Shown: piece by piece, positions 11,655 to 23,460 of the stretch
Layout: every line of letters starts with the position of its first letter
Position numbering within the stretch: position 1 is the stretch's first letter
Assembly: GCA_001600055.1 (NCBI GenBank)
Contig: BCIV01000002.1
Coordinates: 1,223,045 to 1,287,044 of the forward strand
Direction: 5' to 3'
From: Filobasidium wieringae
Lineage: Eukaryota > Basidiomycota > Tremellomycetes > Filobasidiales > Filobasidiaceae
Length of the DNA stretch: 64,000 nucleotides
Made by a program: the position numbers and the translations under genes
The notes under the pieces: model-generated
Databases searched by the model: none
Seen by the model: only the letters and a program-made list of their open reading frames with translations
What the model was told of the DNA's origin: nothing

Positions 11655-12414
11655 ATGTCATCGCAACAACAGACTTTCGCTGAGCTAGCGGAGAGGTAGG
11701 TAGCATGTTGTGCGTGTATCGGATTGACCAATCGGAACCTGACTACCTTGATTTTTCTGATGCAGAATTGTCTATTCTGACAAATGTGAAGCTCATCTGT
11801 CTTCCTTGACTTGACACACTGACTTGAGCTAATCTTCACTCCTCTTGTAGATGCGGACGATCACTACGAGTACAGGCATGTGATACTGCCTAAACAGATG
11901 CTAAAAATGTTACCTAAAGAGTAAGCTTGCGTCAGCCCTGTTCTGAATGTGCAGAACCTGTACTTATATTCTCGATCCTAGATACTTTCAAGAGAATGAG
12001 ACGGGATTACTACGTATATTGAGGGAGCAGGAGTGGAGGGGGATTGGAATCACGCAGAGTTTAGGTTGGGAGGTGAGTTATCGGGACTCAGCTTGTTTAC
12101 ACTTCCAGTGGACTAATCATCTATTCCATCTGTATAGCATTTCGAGGTTCACGGTACGCAGATTCAAGCCCGATCTGGCTTTATATTACTAAACATTTTT
12201 CCTCCATCAAACCACAGCTCCTGAGCCTCATATCCGTGAGTCGAATCCATGAAACGAGTTGTCCAAAAATCAAACTGATGGCATCCTGTACAATTCAGTT
12301 CTCTTCCGTCGAGAGCTTGACTACCAGATTAAATACCCCCACGGCAAACCCTCCGATATCGAGGCCCTGAACAGAGCCAAGAGGGACGCCGCCCTGCGAA
12401 GTGGTCGAGCATGA
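11655..12414 (+). CDS. CKS1: Cks1/Suc1 cyclin-dependent kinase regulatory subunit
   Basis: Small adaptor that binds cyclin-dependent kinase and phosphothreonine substrates during cell-cycle control. The family signatures are all present once six introns are removed: YSDKY near the N-terminus, [29 protein letters not shown], and the anion-pocket/beta-hinge block HAPEPHILLFRR. Inferred exons: 11655-11695, 11766-11785, 11851-11920, 11982-12072, 12138-12153, 12218-12235 and 12299-12414. They sum to 124 codons. Three exons are only 20, 16 and 18 nt. The fourth intron boundary restores EYF between LPK and QENE. The C-terminus is a short basic tail. The call is firm because the motifs appear in family order. 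Confidence 0.93.
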
Positions 12415-12679
12415 GCGCGGACTCGCTCAGACATTGGCCTATACTATAGACGGACTCGGAACAATTCGCTGCTGCTGGCCACCCTCCTATTCGTCCTTCG
12501 ATTTCCTTCCATTTTGGGCGTCAGCAAGCTGCAAAATCTCTCTTCATTTATCCTGGTTCTCTGTTCAGCATGTTCAGAGAACGCTCTTCGTTGTACATAT
12601 CGCATCAGAAACGTTTCGTATTGGAGATGGGAAGTCGTTACTCGTTACAGAAGCTACATCCGAGGACACGGATGGGTGC

Positions 12680-14752
12680 TCATACAGTTCCCGTTACTTC
12701 GGCTTCTAGCTTGCTTCGTACCCGTATATAGTTGCGCCAGTACTCGGTCGTCTTTCCTACACCCTTCCCGCCTAGACCAAGAGCTTCTTGATCCACGGCG
12801 ATCTGGTACAGACCATCTGCCTCCCCTCCGCTAGCCACCATTGACCATCCCATTGCCTTTTCGTGACAGTCCAAAGCCAACTCTTGGATAGCTTGTCGAT
12901 CAAGGGGCGATTTGGTTGCTCGAGCCGCTTTCTCGTATAATAATCCGATCAAGTTCCAACCCTCTGCTGCGGTTCGTTCTGCGTCTCGCAGTAATTGAGA
13001 AGCCGGTCGAGCGAGGGGACTCGACGAAACGTTCGCTCCGAAGCGAGGCGCAACGTTCATCGTGCGTACCGGTATGCCTTTGCTAGGATCATATCTCAAC
13101 AGACCCCCGTCGGCATTTAAGGCTTGTTTCGGGTTACTGGTGAAGGGAGAAGCAAGGTTTCGAATAACTTCTTCCGCTCGTCTTGTGGCCTGTCCCAAGG
13201 CGTCTATACTATCCTGGACGCCTTGCCCTTGGGCATAAGCGACTTCGATATGGTTCAAGGAAAGGAGTGCGGACCGATGGTTGAGCCAGAGGTTTTGGAG
13301 AGAAGCAGCGGGACTGCTTTCCTTAGTCGAATCGATAGCGTTTGTCAAGGAGATTCCCAACGACTGATACGCTCGAGCTTGATCGAGATTCCCCTTTAAT
13401 GCGAGATTAGAAGCGTAAGAGGCGATCAACGAGACGATTGCTCGTCGAACAAGAGGATGAGCGTCGGTATGAGCATCAGGAGCGGTATGATCGACCAAAC
13501 GAGAGTTTTCCGCTAGATTATGCTGCTGGGCGGCTGAAGGAGCTACCGCGGTAGGGTTTGTCTCGTTCGGACCCGGGATCCACCCAGCGAACCAGCCTTT
13601 CCTTTCTGTCCCCTTGATCGGGTTTCCCAATAATGGAGCAGCATCATTGACCGTGATCACAGGCGGATATACTTCAGCCACAGAAAGTCCCCATCTCCAC
13701 CATCCAGCAGCTCTCTCATCTTGTCCTAGCCTGCTACTAACGTCTCCCAGTTTCTTTGCGAGTTTGAGTGCCTCAGCTTTTTGAACGGTTTTTGCTAGGT
13801 TGTTTGTTGTGCTCTGACCCACGACAGCGTAGAGTATTCGTTCGTAGGTCTCCTCGGCTTCCTGTAAAGCCGAGTGGCCTTGAATTCTCTCTAGAGATTC
13901 TGCATGCCTAATCAAAAGATCGATAGCAACTCGATCTACGGGAGGTTGCTGGGAAGCAGACAGTATCGTTGGAGGGTAAAGATCCCTTGTTCCTGGTAGG
14001 TTTGCTGGGAACGCTATGCCTTTCTTCTTTGCTTCATCGATTGTTCTGGCGAGATAGTCCTCAGCCATAGCGCTACCAGGATCAACGGTATTGACGTTCG
14101 AAGAAGCAGATCCGTTGGTACCGATCATACCCTTCAGGTTGTTCCCCCCTGGTGCAGCATGGCCTGATCGTTCTTCTCTACCAATGGCCGTCGTTCCACT
14201 CGAGCCGACACCGTATTCTTGTGCTAACCAAGCAGAACGTAAGATGTGCCGATTGTAGATCCCCAGCTTCGAGGATGTTCCTCCAGATGAACTGCCTGTC
14301 CATGCATCGTTCTCTTCCGCCCACGCAAACAAGGCGTCGTCAGAAGAGGGATCTACCTTTTCGGTATTTATGTGCGACGGATAGGCCATCAGAACGTTCT
14401 CGAGATACTGATGGCCTCCTTCGAGACCGACAAGGCCAACAGTACCCAGGCCTAGCGTTCCATAGAGTACATATCGCAGGATCTTAGCCAGCATGCGGAA
14501 AGTATACATGGCAGGTGTCGAGTAGTCTTCCCGAGGCATATCCTCGGGCATGGGATGATCATCAACCCGGCCATTGTTGATGTAGCGAGGAGGTTGATAT
14601 GACGATGTAGGAGGCGTGTAGATGGGAGGTCCAGCTAGAAGCGAATTTGTCGAGGATATCAATCGTTGATTGAGTGAAGTCTGCCTCGATGTAGTTGTGC
14701 GGCTGCTTGAGATACTAGAACCGAGGCGTCCGGAACGAGCCAGCCGATGCAT
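12680..14752 (-). CDS. mitochondrial inner-membrane TPR-like protein
   Basis: A single exon encodes 690 residues. The N-terminus is rich in Arg, Ser and Thr and lacks acidic residues for about 40 positions, typical of a mitochondrial targeting peptide. A single hydrophobic segment (YVLYGTLGLGTVGLVGL) follows near residue 95. The rest is helical with TPR-like spacing (for example near 290-340, 470-560 and 590-660) in a fashion seen in fungal mitochondrial assembly or expression factors. I cannot name the ortholog. It is convergent with CKS1, with 265 bp between the two stop codons. Confidence 0.7.
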   Translation of the reverse strand: MHRLARSGRLGSSISSSRTTTSRQTSLNQRLISSTNSLLAGPPIYTPPTSSYQPPRYINNGRVDDHPMPEDMPREDYSTPAMYTFRMLAKILRYVLYGTLGLGTVGLVGLEGGHQYLENVLMAYPSHINTEKVDPSSDDALFAWAEENDAWTGSSSGGTSSKLGIYNRHILRSAWLAQEYGVGSSGTTAIGREERSGHAAPGGNNLKGMIGTNGSASSNVNTVDPGSAMAEDYLARTIDEAKKKGIAFPANLPGTRDLYPPTILSASQQPPVDRVAIDLLIRHAESLERIQGHSALQEAEETYERILYAVVGQSTTNNLAKTVQKAEALKLAKKLGDVSSRLGQDERAAGWWRWGLSVAEVYPPVITVNDAAPLLGNPIKGTERKGWFAGWIPGPNETNPTAVAPSAAQQHNLAENSRLVDHTAPDAHTDAHPLVRRAIVSLIASYASNLALKGNLDQARAYQSLGISLTNAIDSTKESSPAASLQNLWLNHRSALLSLNHIEVAYAQGQGVQDSIDALGQATRRAEEVIRNLASPFTSNPKQALNADGGLLRYDPSKGIPVRTMNVAPRFGANVSSSPLARPASQLLRDAERTAAEGWNLIGLLYEKAARATKSPLDRQAIQELALDCHEKAMGWSMVASGGEADGLYQIAVDQEALGLGGKGVGKTTEYWRNYIRVRSKLEAEVTGTV

Positions 14753-15181
14753 GGTATTTCAAGTAGGATGTACTGCTAGATCGAATCACTGTATGGATGT
14801 AGCTACTAGCTACTAGCTGCTGACTTGCTTGTAGGTTGATGCTGGTGTCATGCTGAATGATCGATCGCCTTCAACTTCCCGTATTCGACCTCCACTTGGA
14901 TGATCACCTCAAGGCAATGACAACGGACATTGATAATAACGACAAGTCCATCAGCGTCACACGAGTATCTCCGGCGGGCGGAGTCTAGTTGAATTCCCAT
15001 TCACAGCCCATCATTCGACTACTACCGCTCTCCACGATTCTGACACCTTACTCGTAGCTTGTACCTCCCGCTTAGACCGGCGTTATTGTCGCTAGCACAG
15101 AGCCATTTTCGTTGAGAAATCGCTCAAGCTCTGGGACCTGAGTAGCGGGTTTAATCACACCCTCAAGGTCAACAACCCACC
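14753..15181. other. divergent promoter region
   Basis: A 429-bp gap lies between the mitochondrial TPR gene and the SAPS gene. It contains a tandem CTACTAG pair at 14803-14816, the same sequence that flanks the DNA transposon at 46413-46426. No gene is seen. Confidence 0.5.
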
Positions 15182-18100
15182 ATGTTTTGGCGTATGAATG
15201 GAGGCCTTAACGGTTCTTCCACTCTCGAAGCTACCCTGGATAGGGCGCTAGGAAGTACCTCAAACGGCACGCCTCTTACGGGTCATGGAACTGGAGGGTT
15301 TCATAATGTTGTAGACGAGCTCCTAGATGAGCAGGACCTTTTGAGCGAGCTCAAAGCCGGGAATCAGAGGTCTGTCCGTCTTGAGCTCTAGAGAAGCCTC
15401 GTCAGGCTTCGAGATGATTCGGTCGACTGATTCGGCTGGCGGCCGTCTTTTTACGCACTGATTTGTGATCAGAATCGTTCAAGTGTTATCTGCCAAGGAC
15501 AATGTACGGAGTTTACTAGCTTGGTCTGTATACGGAACGGACGAGATTGAACGACATGCGGACGAGGCCGAACGAAAAGTGCTAGAAGACTTGGTCAAGC
15601 AGGGCGGCCTTGATCATTTGGAAGACACAACTTCCTCCAAGGGTGGAGCTAGCTCAATGGATCAATCAGCTATATTACCAGACACCGCTACCCTCACCGA
15701 CAATTCACCTAATTCCCTCTGGGGTAATTTCCCAAGCTCATCACCTCAACCCGACGTTGAAGGGGATGCGAAGAGACAAAGATTTCCTCATCTAGCTACG
15801 GAGATTCTTTGTGCAGACTATTTTCAGATAAGCGAGACGCTATGGTCGGACTTATCCGGCTTGCTAGGACCGATGTGGGATATCGTCTTAAGCTCTAGGG
15901 AAGAAGGTTTAGGGATGCCTGCCATGGACGGATATACGACTGTAGACGAAAAGGCTAGACTGCGGTCTTACGTTAGGTATGAGATCGATAAGGCAAAGGT
16001 CGAGAGGGACGACGAGGATGAGAAGCGAAGAGAGATCATCCGAGGAAATTGGACCAGGGTCAACGGGATGTTGATGATAAAACAACCTGCTCGGGTAAGT
16101 GTGATCCGAAATAGAGCGTTTGATGGATCATATGGCGCTGATTGGCCTGGTCATCTTTTATCAGATGCTGCAATTTATCAAGGAAATTCCAGACGTTATT
16201 ACGCGATTGATTGATAGGATTGACAGTCCCGCAATACAGGATACGATACTCCGGATCATAGCTTGTGAAGAAGCGGGTGTGACGGGGACGATTGAGGTGA
16301 GTTGTCAAAACTGCGCACACCGGCTTCAGATCGTTGATCAACCCATGTTGTTTAGTGGTTGTGTAAGGAGAACCTGATTCCCAAGATCATCGCTTTATTA
16401 TCACCCCATCAGCCCGCTGCAACTCACGCCACAGTAGCGGAAGTTATAAAGGCAGTCATAGCCCTCACTTCGCCTAACGCGTTCAACCCGAATGGCGGCA
16501 ATGGAACTGATCCCCAAGTGATGACATCGCCTAGCGGGGATACCAATACGAATTCGAACTCGGAGAGTCCCACAACGAATGCCACTGGGCAGTTCTCCAA
16601 CGCTGGGACATCGAGCTCAGACAACCAACCTCAGCAAGTATCAAATCCTCCTCCTGGACAGCGGGATAACCGCTTAGTGCGAGAGCTAGTGATGCAGGAC
16701 AACATCGCTATCTTAGTCTCGCCGCTGAGTGAGGATCCTGGACACCCAGATCCTTTGGCTGCAATGCGACGAGCTGCCTCCCCTAGCAGCGTGATGGTTG
16801 ATATCAGTTTGAACGGGCAAGACCCTCAGGCAGAGCCTGAAACCAAAGCTAGTGAATCTGAGGAGCCTAGCTACAGCTTTGACCCCTACACCGTATCTAG
16901 ACGCCCTTCTGTCGCCTCTATCACCTCCACGTTCTGTCAGTCAATAACAATCCTCATCGAATTGATACGAAAGAACAATTCGGATTACTCGGAACCATAC
17001 CTCTTCCACTCGATACGGAATAGACTCATGGGAATGCAACAACGGAAAGTAGAGAACCGATTCCACGCAAAAGAGGAGTCGGATAGGAATACAACCGAGA
17101 CAACCTCGCTTGAAGAAGATGCTCAGGATCGGCAGGAAATGGAGGATGCAATGGCGGAAATGAGCGGGAAGCTAGGGATTGTCCATCTTGGTCCTTTGTT
17201 GGCTTCTGTAAGCGGACGCATCGAGGTTTTGCAGAATCTGATATCTTCTCCTCGGCACCTGGTGAGTAAGGTTCGGACCCGTGTCGCGATCTGTAGTAAC
17301 GTTTGATAATATAGGGACGAGCTCGTACTCCAGGGGTAAAACATCCACTGACAGCGGAACGATTGCGGATAGTCGAATTATATGCAGAGATGTTACATTG
17401 CTCGAATATGAGCATATTGAACCGATCTGCCGGAACGGGGCCTGAATATACGGATGATGGCCGCCTTAAGGGTGGGTTGGAGGCCTTGGAAGATCTGGGT
17501 TCCGCTTTGGAGAATGGAAACGACGCTGGCGCGGAAGAGCAATCCGAAGATATCGTAAACCAAGTCACACCTGCTCGAGATCTACCGGTCAGCAGCTGCG
17601 GATCTACCGACTGCTCTCTGACTGGTTCAGATGACGAAAAAGAGCCAAATGAAGCAGATACGCAAAAGGACCACCCTCAGACGCATGTCACACAAGGGGA
17701 AGAAGCCGAAGAACCTTCGACGCCTAAACAAAAGGTTTTCGATGACATGCTCAGTGCTACGGAAAAACTGACTTTAGAGAGAGAGGCGTCATGTATCGCG
17801 GAAGCGAGAGATTCTTCCGAAGCCCGACGTAACAACGCTACGACCGAAGCCGCAACTTTGCGATCAAACGAGATCTTGCCCCGTTCCGAAGACCTGTCTA
17901 TTGGTAATATGTTGAAAAGCAAGTATATCGAGCATCGGGTACTTCCAGTCATCATCGTGCGTCTGCGATATTTTGCGGAAATACAAGTTAGTAGTCTAAC
18001 GTTTCGATCCTAGGACCTTTTCTTCGAGCACCCAAACAACAACTTCCTACATAATGTCACATACGATATAGTACAACAGATTCTTAACGGCCGCGTGGAT

Positions 18101-19594
18101 TCTGGCTTAAACCGCGATCTAATCATCGACCTTTTCCGAGAGGCCAAGATTGCCGAGAAGATCCTGCACACTCAGCAGGTGAATGAAAGAATCAGGTATG
18201 ACTCCCTCAGCGCACTTCTTGAACAATGCGTTGACCGAAACTGCTTCATCAATAGTGGAGGACAACGGTCAAAGCGTCTTGCATTGATGGGCCACATGCT
18301 TTTGATCGCAGACGAGATCGAGAAATTCCTTGAAAGGTGTCCAATGGCTTTATATAGCGAGATTCAGGACACTTTCGTGAGATCGGAATGGGACGCGTTC
18401 GTGCTCGGGGAGCTACGAGAAAGCCGGCAGCGGGATGCTCAGCCTTTAGGTGGAGGCAGACCTTCCCCGGCCACGTTAGCTAACGCTGCTCGACAAGCGG
18501 AACTGGACGATTTAGAGGAGGAAGAGGAAACCAATGGTGCCTTCGCTGGTCAGCCTTTGACGCGCGCCACTTCATCGGGAGAAGCGTTTAGTAACTCTTT
18601 TGGGTTCGGGACGCCAGATACTGAAGAGGGACGTTACCGAAACGTAAGCAAATCTATATGGTCGTCGTGAAACAGACACGCTGATGCGTCTTGAGTTCAG
18701 TTGAACCGCTTCATAACCGGCGATACGTATTCCGGGTCATTTGCTTCATCGGATGAGGACAGCGATGACAGCTCCTCCGAATCACCTCGCGCGAGCCGAA
18801 TTGATGGCCGTGAGGGAAGGCAACGCATGTTATCAGATGGATTTGATGTGAGAACTATTTGTACTTCCAGACGCAAGCCACGCAGCTAAACATTGGCTAT
18901 TTGGTAGAGCGCATTCTCCCCTCCAAGCGAAGCCGATGACCTGGATGATGATTGGGGCGACTTTGCATCTGCAGGTACAGGGCAAGATGACGACTCGGAT
19001 CCTTTCGGAGACCCGTTCCAACCTTCGCACAGGCCATTCCAGATGAGCATACACGCAAACCGTCCCATGACCGCAGCGGACTTTGCAAACCAGGCGTTCG
19101 AGGAGCAGTTCGCAGGCGAGGCCAACAACGAGGGTATTACGATGCCAGACAACATGATTGGCGACGACTCTTTCGAGTCTGCTGCAGACTTTCTTGCGGC
19201 TAACTGGTCCGTGCCTGGAGGTGAATTTGATACGGGGGAGGACATGCCACCAACACGGTTCCCCCATAACGACGACTTTGGAGACAGCCGGTCGTTCTCC
19301 GATACAAGCAGTGTGTCGACGATCTCTCCCGGATCGTCTCCCGAAGTGAACAGAACATTGCATCCAGCTGCTCGTATCGGGCGAAGGCCTTCGAGATCGT
19401 CAGCTATCTCCCCACCTGATCCAACATTAGTTCGGGCAACAGACGACGACGAACCCCTCGGTCACGGTGTCTCAGCCGATACGACTGTCGAACAAGGAGG
19501 TATGCTTAAGCGGGAGATTGGAGGTCGCACAGTAACGGTACCGCAAGACGACATTGCGTTGGCTGCCACTCATGCTAGGAAACACTCGCAATAA
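15182..19594 (+). CDS. SAPS-family PP2A/PP6-like phosphatase-associated protein
   Basis: Homologue of yeast Sap155/Sap185/Sap190 and human PP6R subunits, which bind the Sit4/PP6 catalytic subunit in growth and cell-cycle signalling. The opening FWRM...LDRAL, the DELLDEQDLLSELKAGNQ segment, the armadillo-like block around LQFIKEIPDVITRLIDRI, the EWLCKENLIPKII repeat and the RLALMGHMLLIADEI motif match the family order. Inferred exons: 15182-15369, 15473-16094, 16165-16296, 16356-17261, 17315-17956, 18014-18195, 18256-18643, 18701-18847 and 18908-19594, giving 1,297 residues. The 60-nt intron at 18196-18255 keeps frame if retained, but splicing gives the better family fit. The C-terminal half is acidic and disordered with a DDDWGDF motif. 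Confidence 0.88.
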
Positions 19595-19854
19595 GCATGG
19601 CTCTGGATTATGCATAGCATGCTCTCACTTCCAGAATTGTTGTATACTGCAATCGTTGTATTCGAATCAATGCATGGCCGCCTATACCTTGTTTGGACAC
19701 GATCGTATCTTATGCCAAGAGATAAGAACTTCCAGCCCGTAGACCTCACGTAAACCCAATAGAATGCCATGAATCAATCGGACGAAGTACAATATACATT
19801 CGACGTTCACTGACACCCTCGTCCCAGGCAAGCTCCGCTGAGAAAATGCAGCGC

Positions 19855-20869
19855 TTACTTCTTGGCAGCGGCCTCCTCGGCGGCCTTCTGTGTATCGATA
19901 GGACAAGGATGACTCAGCAATGGTCCCAGTTAGTAAGAAACATTGGTCACTAACAGCATCGGCCCTCTTCTTCCTCTGCCCAGCGTTCCTCTGGTCAGCC
20001 CTGACCCTCCTCAAGGTCAAGAAGGCGTCGAAGTTCTTCTCCTCGTCAGTGATGGCACGGGGCTCCTCGGCCTTGTAAGAGGCGGGGAGAGCGATCTGAG
20101 CTCGGGTGGTCTCAGCCTTGAGGTCCTCAGCCTATCGGATTGTATAGTCGTTAGCTCTTACTTTGCGTGATAGGTGATTTCCCTAGTTGTGACTTACGGA
20201 AGAGTCACCCTTCTTGCCCTTGCCAGCCTTCTTGGGGAAGACGATCAACCTGGACCTGTACTCCTTGAGCCTCTCAACGTTGACCTTCTCGCTCTCCTCG
20301 GACCTGCGGTTCCTCCTGTGGTCAACGACGATACCGAGACCCTTGGCCTCCTTCCTGGCGACACCAGCCTGCTTCAACTCGGAGAGAGTGAAACCACGAC
20401 CGAGCCTGACCTTGGTGTTGTATCGAACGGTAGGGGCACGAACGGCAGGACGGAGGAGCTGAAGAGGCCTGACTCCGAGAGTGAGGGCCTTCTTCTGACG
20501 AGCAACACGCCTGGAGTGCTTTCGGCCTGGCTGGTCGAACCAGGTCTTGACCCGCTCCTATAATCGTAAAATGGAATAATACACCAGAAAAATCAGCATT
20601 CCTGAACTTTGATCGAGGCTCGTTTCCCTTCCAGCTTCAATCGATCCATGCGCCAGCAGAGCATGCCATCTGTTCGTTCTTGTGGATTCCTTCATCTGCC
20701 CAGTCTCCGTTCGTCGAACCCTAATCGTCTCCTGCTTTCCTCTCTTTCGCGATTCCCCCTCTATGCTTCCTGATTCCAACTTCTGCACGACCAATCGAGA
20801 AAGGATATTCACCTGCCAGCTGGACTTCCTGAAATGCTCGTTGGCGAGTTGATTGTTGTGAGCGACCAT
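19855..20869 (-). CDS. RPL13: 60S ribosomal protein L13 (eL13)
   Basis: Structural protein of the large ribosomal subunit. The sequence shows the eL13 blocks HFRKSSWQ, TWFDQPGRKHSRR, RPAVRAPTVRYNTKVRLGRG and FTLSELKQAG, then the basic GIVVDHRRNRRSEES region. Inferred exons in coding order: 20869-20813, 20557-20198, 20131-19955 and 19887-19855, 208 residues in all, the usual family length. Intron 1 is 255 nt, about four times the others. Codon choice is strongly biased to C- and G-ending codons (AAG, GCC, CTC, GAG), as expected for a very highly expressed gene. The gene is convergent with the SAPS gene. Confidence 0.95.
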
Positions 20870-21507
20870 TTTGACGAGTCTATTTTATTGTTAAGTTGCG
20901 GATGTGAAGTAGGAATTAGGGAATTGTAAGGAGATGCAAGAGAGATGTCGGAGCCACAACGTCAGCGACTGTCTCTTGCAGGAAGCAGGCGGATGAGCGT
21001 ACCTCTATTGAATCTACGTTGGGTGCCGGATTGCCGAGAGGGGTGGAAGAGAATCAAGACCTGCCATGATTCGAATATCCACCCACCGTCCAAACACGAC
21101 TTGGGCGCAAAACCGGATTGGTGGGATGCGCTTGCGAGGAGAGACACCCTGAGCGAGGGGGACTCAGTCACCCAGAACGAGATGCGCTTCCTCTTGACGC
21201 GTAAATATCGAAAATGAGTCTCGCGACATTGAACGTCAATATCGAATCGGAGATAGAGAAGTCGCGGACATGAAGTGTGTTTTGGATATCATGTCCGTCG
21301 ATCGAGTACTGCTGTGCTTACGCCAAGTCACCTTTCGTTCCTTTGACACAAAACACCGCTCCTTGCGAACAGCTTCCTTTGACGGAGCTCACCTCGAAAG
21401 GCATAATTTAATGAAGAGCCAACGGATGTGCTAGTCAACACAGCTCGAATGAAATCGATAAATAAAATGCGATATAAAATGAATCATCAGCTATCCAGCC
21501 GCTCAGG
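20870..21507. other. intergenic, divergent promoters of RPL13 and an unknown gene
   Basis: No gene is supported. A TATAAA-like element (GATATAAAATG) near 21470 could serve the gene on the right. A 90-codon frame at 20945-21217 has no family resemblance and overlaps the RPL13 promoter. Confidence 0.45.
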
Positions 21508-22362
21508 ATGATCATCCCGGCTCGCATTTCGTATCGACGCATAATCTCTGGGATAATTTACATCCGGTCGCTCACAATGCCTTATCGTAATGTCCTTCGC
21601 AAGGAACCTCCTACAGGTTGTTTCGAGGCATTACCTGAGCAGCAAGTCTATGCTCGTGACAGCTTACTTTTTGGGGTAACTTGGGGGCGCAAGAAGCATC
21701 GCGGTCTAGATAAACCTGCATTTCAGGATGGCATCCCGTTGGCCGAACCGTCTATCATTGAAGGTGTAATCAGTCCTAACGATAAGTACTTGGAGGTAAA
21801 GAGCAGATCTCGGAAGCAGCGGGGCCGAAAGTCGGTTCGTTTCGTTGAGCACGATAAAGTTAGCCCTTCTTCATCTCTCAACGGTTCAACGGAAACGGTT
21901 TGGCCAGGTGAAAGGAACGAAGTGGTTGTCGAGGACGATAGGAACAGGATCCGTATCGCTGAGCACGAGGAACACGAACCGGTCATCGAATATATACCGA
22001 TGGAACCCTATCAAAGCTTATGGGCCCCTGCGATTTCTGCTGCGCAGACCGAGCAAGCAACGATGATCCAGCCTGCAATCCGCCCTAGACGATTGCCGGA
22101 TGTCTTCCGTCGTCGACGATCGGACCTTGAAGTGGTACCAGGACAGCCGGCTCCCACGGCTGCTAGATCCTTTTCCAACCCTGTTCCTTACGTGGATCAC
22201 ATGGAGTTTGTTAACAGCGGAGCATATCATACGGCGATCAACAATATGGGGCAAGGCCAGTGGGAGCATGATTCACTAGTAGCAGACCCTCAGTTCTCAA
22301 TGACCTTGAAACACGCGGTCGATGATCTTGTGCATCGCGGTCAAGTTCCGTACGATTTGTAA
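21508..22362 (+). CDS. hypothetical protein, basic and probably disordered
   Basis: An uninterrupted frame of 284 residues. A TATA-like sequence near 21470 suggests that the second in-frame ATG (21577, giving 261 residues starting MPYRNVLRK) may be the true start. The protein has Arg-rich patches (SRKQRGRKS, RPRRLPDVFRRRR), possible nuclear signals, and a calmer C-terminal block (YVDHMEF...GAYHTAINNMG). No domain is recognised. It is convergent with the nitroreductase gene. Confidence 0.55.
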   Translation: MIIPARISYRRIISGIIYIRSLTMPYRNVLRKEPPTGCFEALPEQQVYARDSLLFGVTWGRKKHRGLDKPAFQDGIPLAEPSIIEGVISPNDKYLEVKSRSRKQRGRKSVRFVEHDKVSPSSSLNGSTETVWPGERNEVVVEDDRNRIRIAEHEEHEPVIEYIPMEPYQSLWAPAISAAQTEQATMIQPAIRPRRLPDVFRRRRSDLEVVPGQPAPTAARSFSNPVPYVDHMEFVNSGAYHTAINNMGQGQWEHDSLVADPQFSMTLKHAVDDLVHRGQVPYDL

Positions 22363-22520
22363 CTTCTACGACACCTGTTCTTGGTATAAATTCTATGTCA
22401 TGCGTAAATCCGGGCCGAGGTTCCAAATCTTCAAATACTACAAATTTCATGCGTTGTGGACGGCGAGGCATTCAGTGCAACTGTGTTAACAGCATAGTGT
22501 AGCGATTTATAACGCTACAT

Positions 22521-23460
22521 CTACTTGCCGCCCAAGGACCTGAATCGCTCCTCGATAGGCTTGAACGACTTCTCCCCGGCAGGCGCGACGGGGGCACCGA
22601 AGACAAGCTGACTGCCCAATTGCCATTCGACGGGAACGTCGAAAACTTCCTGGACCTTGCGTTCGATCAAGTTGGAGTAATGCTGTAGTAAAGAGGTAGA
22701 AGAAGATATGAATACAACGGTATCGTTGAAAGGGATTAGTCTCTTACCTGTAAGTTGGCACCGAGACCCTCTTGTTCCAAAGCAGTCCAAATGATGTAAG
22801 CGAGGATACCGTGAGATTGGGATGCCCCTGAGTGAGTGCGACATTGTCAGCTTGATTCCGCGTATTTTTTTGGGATATACGTGGGACTCACAAGGCTGGA
22901 AGTTGGCGGCATAGGTAGGGAAATCCTCTTCTTGCTTACGAACGGTGGGCTTGTCATCGAATAAAAGGACGGTTCCCTTAGCAGCCTTAAATCCGTCAAG
23001 TCGAGGCTTAGTACCGGATTCGAACTGGTCGGCCGGGAGCATTCCCTTTAGAACGTCTGCGGTGATATCCCAGAGCTTCTCATGCTCGTCACCGAAGAGA
23101 ATAATGGCTCGGCCGATCTGGTAGTTGCTATGGAATGCACACGGTCATCAGTATCTGCAGAGGTAGCGGATTACAGATCACGACTGACAAGCTGGTAGGG
23201 GTGTGAAGAATAGCGTCCTTGACGATCTCCTCGATCTTGCTGTCGGGAATAGGAGAGTCCTTGCTCAACTGGTAGACGGATCTCCTGGTCTTGACGGCCT
23301 CGATGAAAGCTTGGGAAGACTTGGACATGATTGAAGTTGTAAAGGTGCGGGTGACGGTACTGGTTGCGATGGCAGGCGGGCGCGTGAACAGGGGAAGTGC
23401 GGTTCTAGGTAGAAGTAGCAGAGGTATAGACTGTCGCGCGAGTGTTCTCCAAAGAAGCAT
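22521..23460 (-). CDS. fungal Hbn1/Frm2-type nitroreductase, probably mitochondrial
   Basis: FMN-dependent oxidoreductase of the nitroreductase fold. Family marks are AFIEAVKTRRSVYQL, SFNYQIGRAIILFGDEHEKLW, the TWTALE-like HGILAYIIWTALEQEGLGANLQHY block and the ending LVFGAPVAPAGEKSFKPIEERF. Inferred exons in coding order: 23460-23189, 23127-22892, 22827-22748 and 22682-22521, 249 residues. The first donor is GTCAGT. The first 44 residues are Arg/Leu/Thr-rich and end in TFTTSIMSK, typical of a mitochondrial presequence; an internal ATG gives the usual cytosolic length of about 205. Members act in oxidative or lipid-peroxide stress in yeast. Confidence 0.85.

Noticed and set aside
17026..17568. 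A 180-codon minus-strand frame.
   Set aside because: It is antisense to the SAPS exons and shows no domain.
18196..18255. A 20-codon extension inside the SAPS protein.
   Set aside because: It is best explained as a 60-nt intron with GTATGA donor and AATAG acceptor.
19661..19668. TTCGAATC, resembling a tRNA B-box.
   Set aside because: The flanking bases do not pair as a T-arm and no cloverleaf can be drawn.
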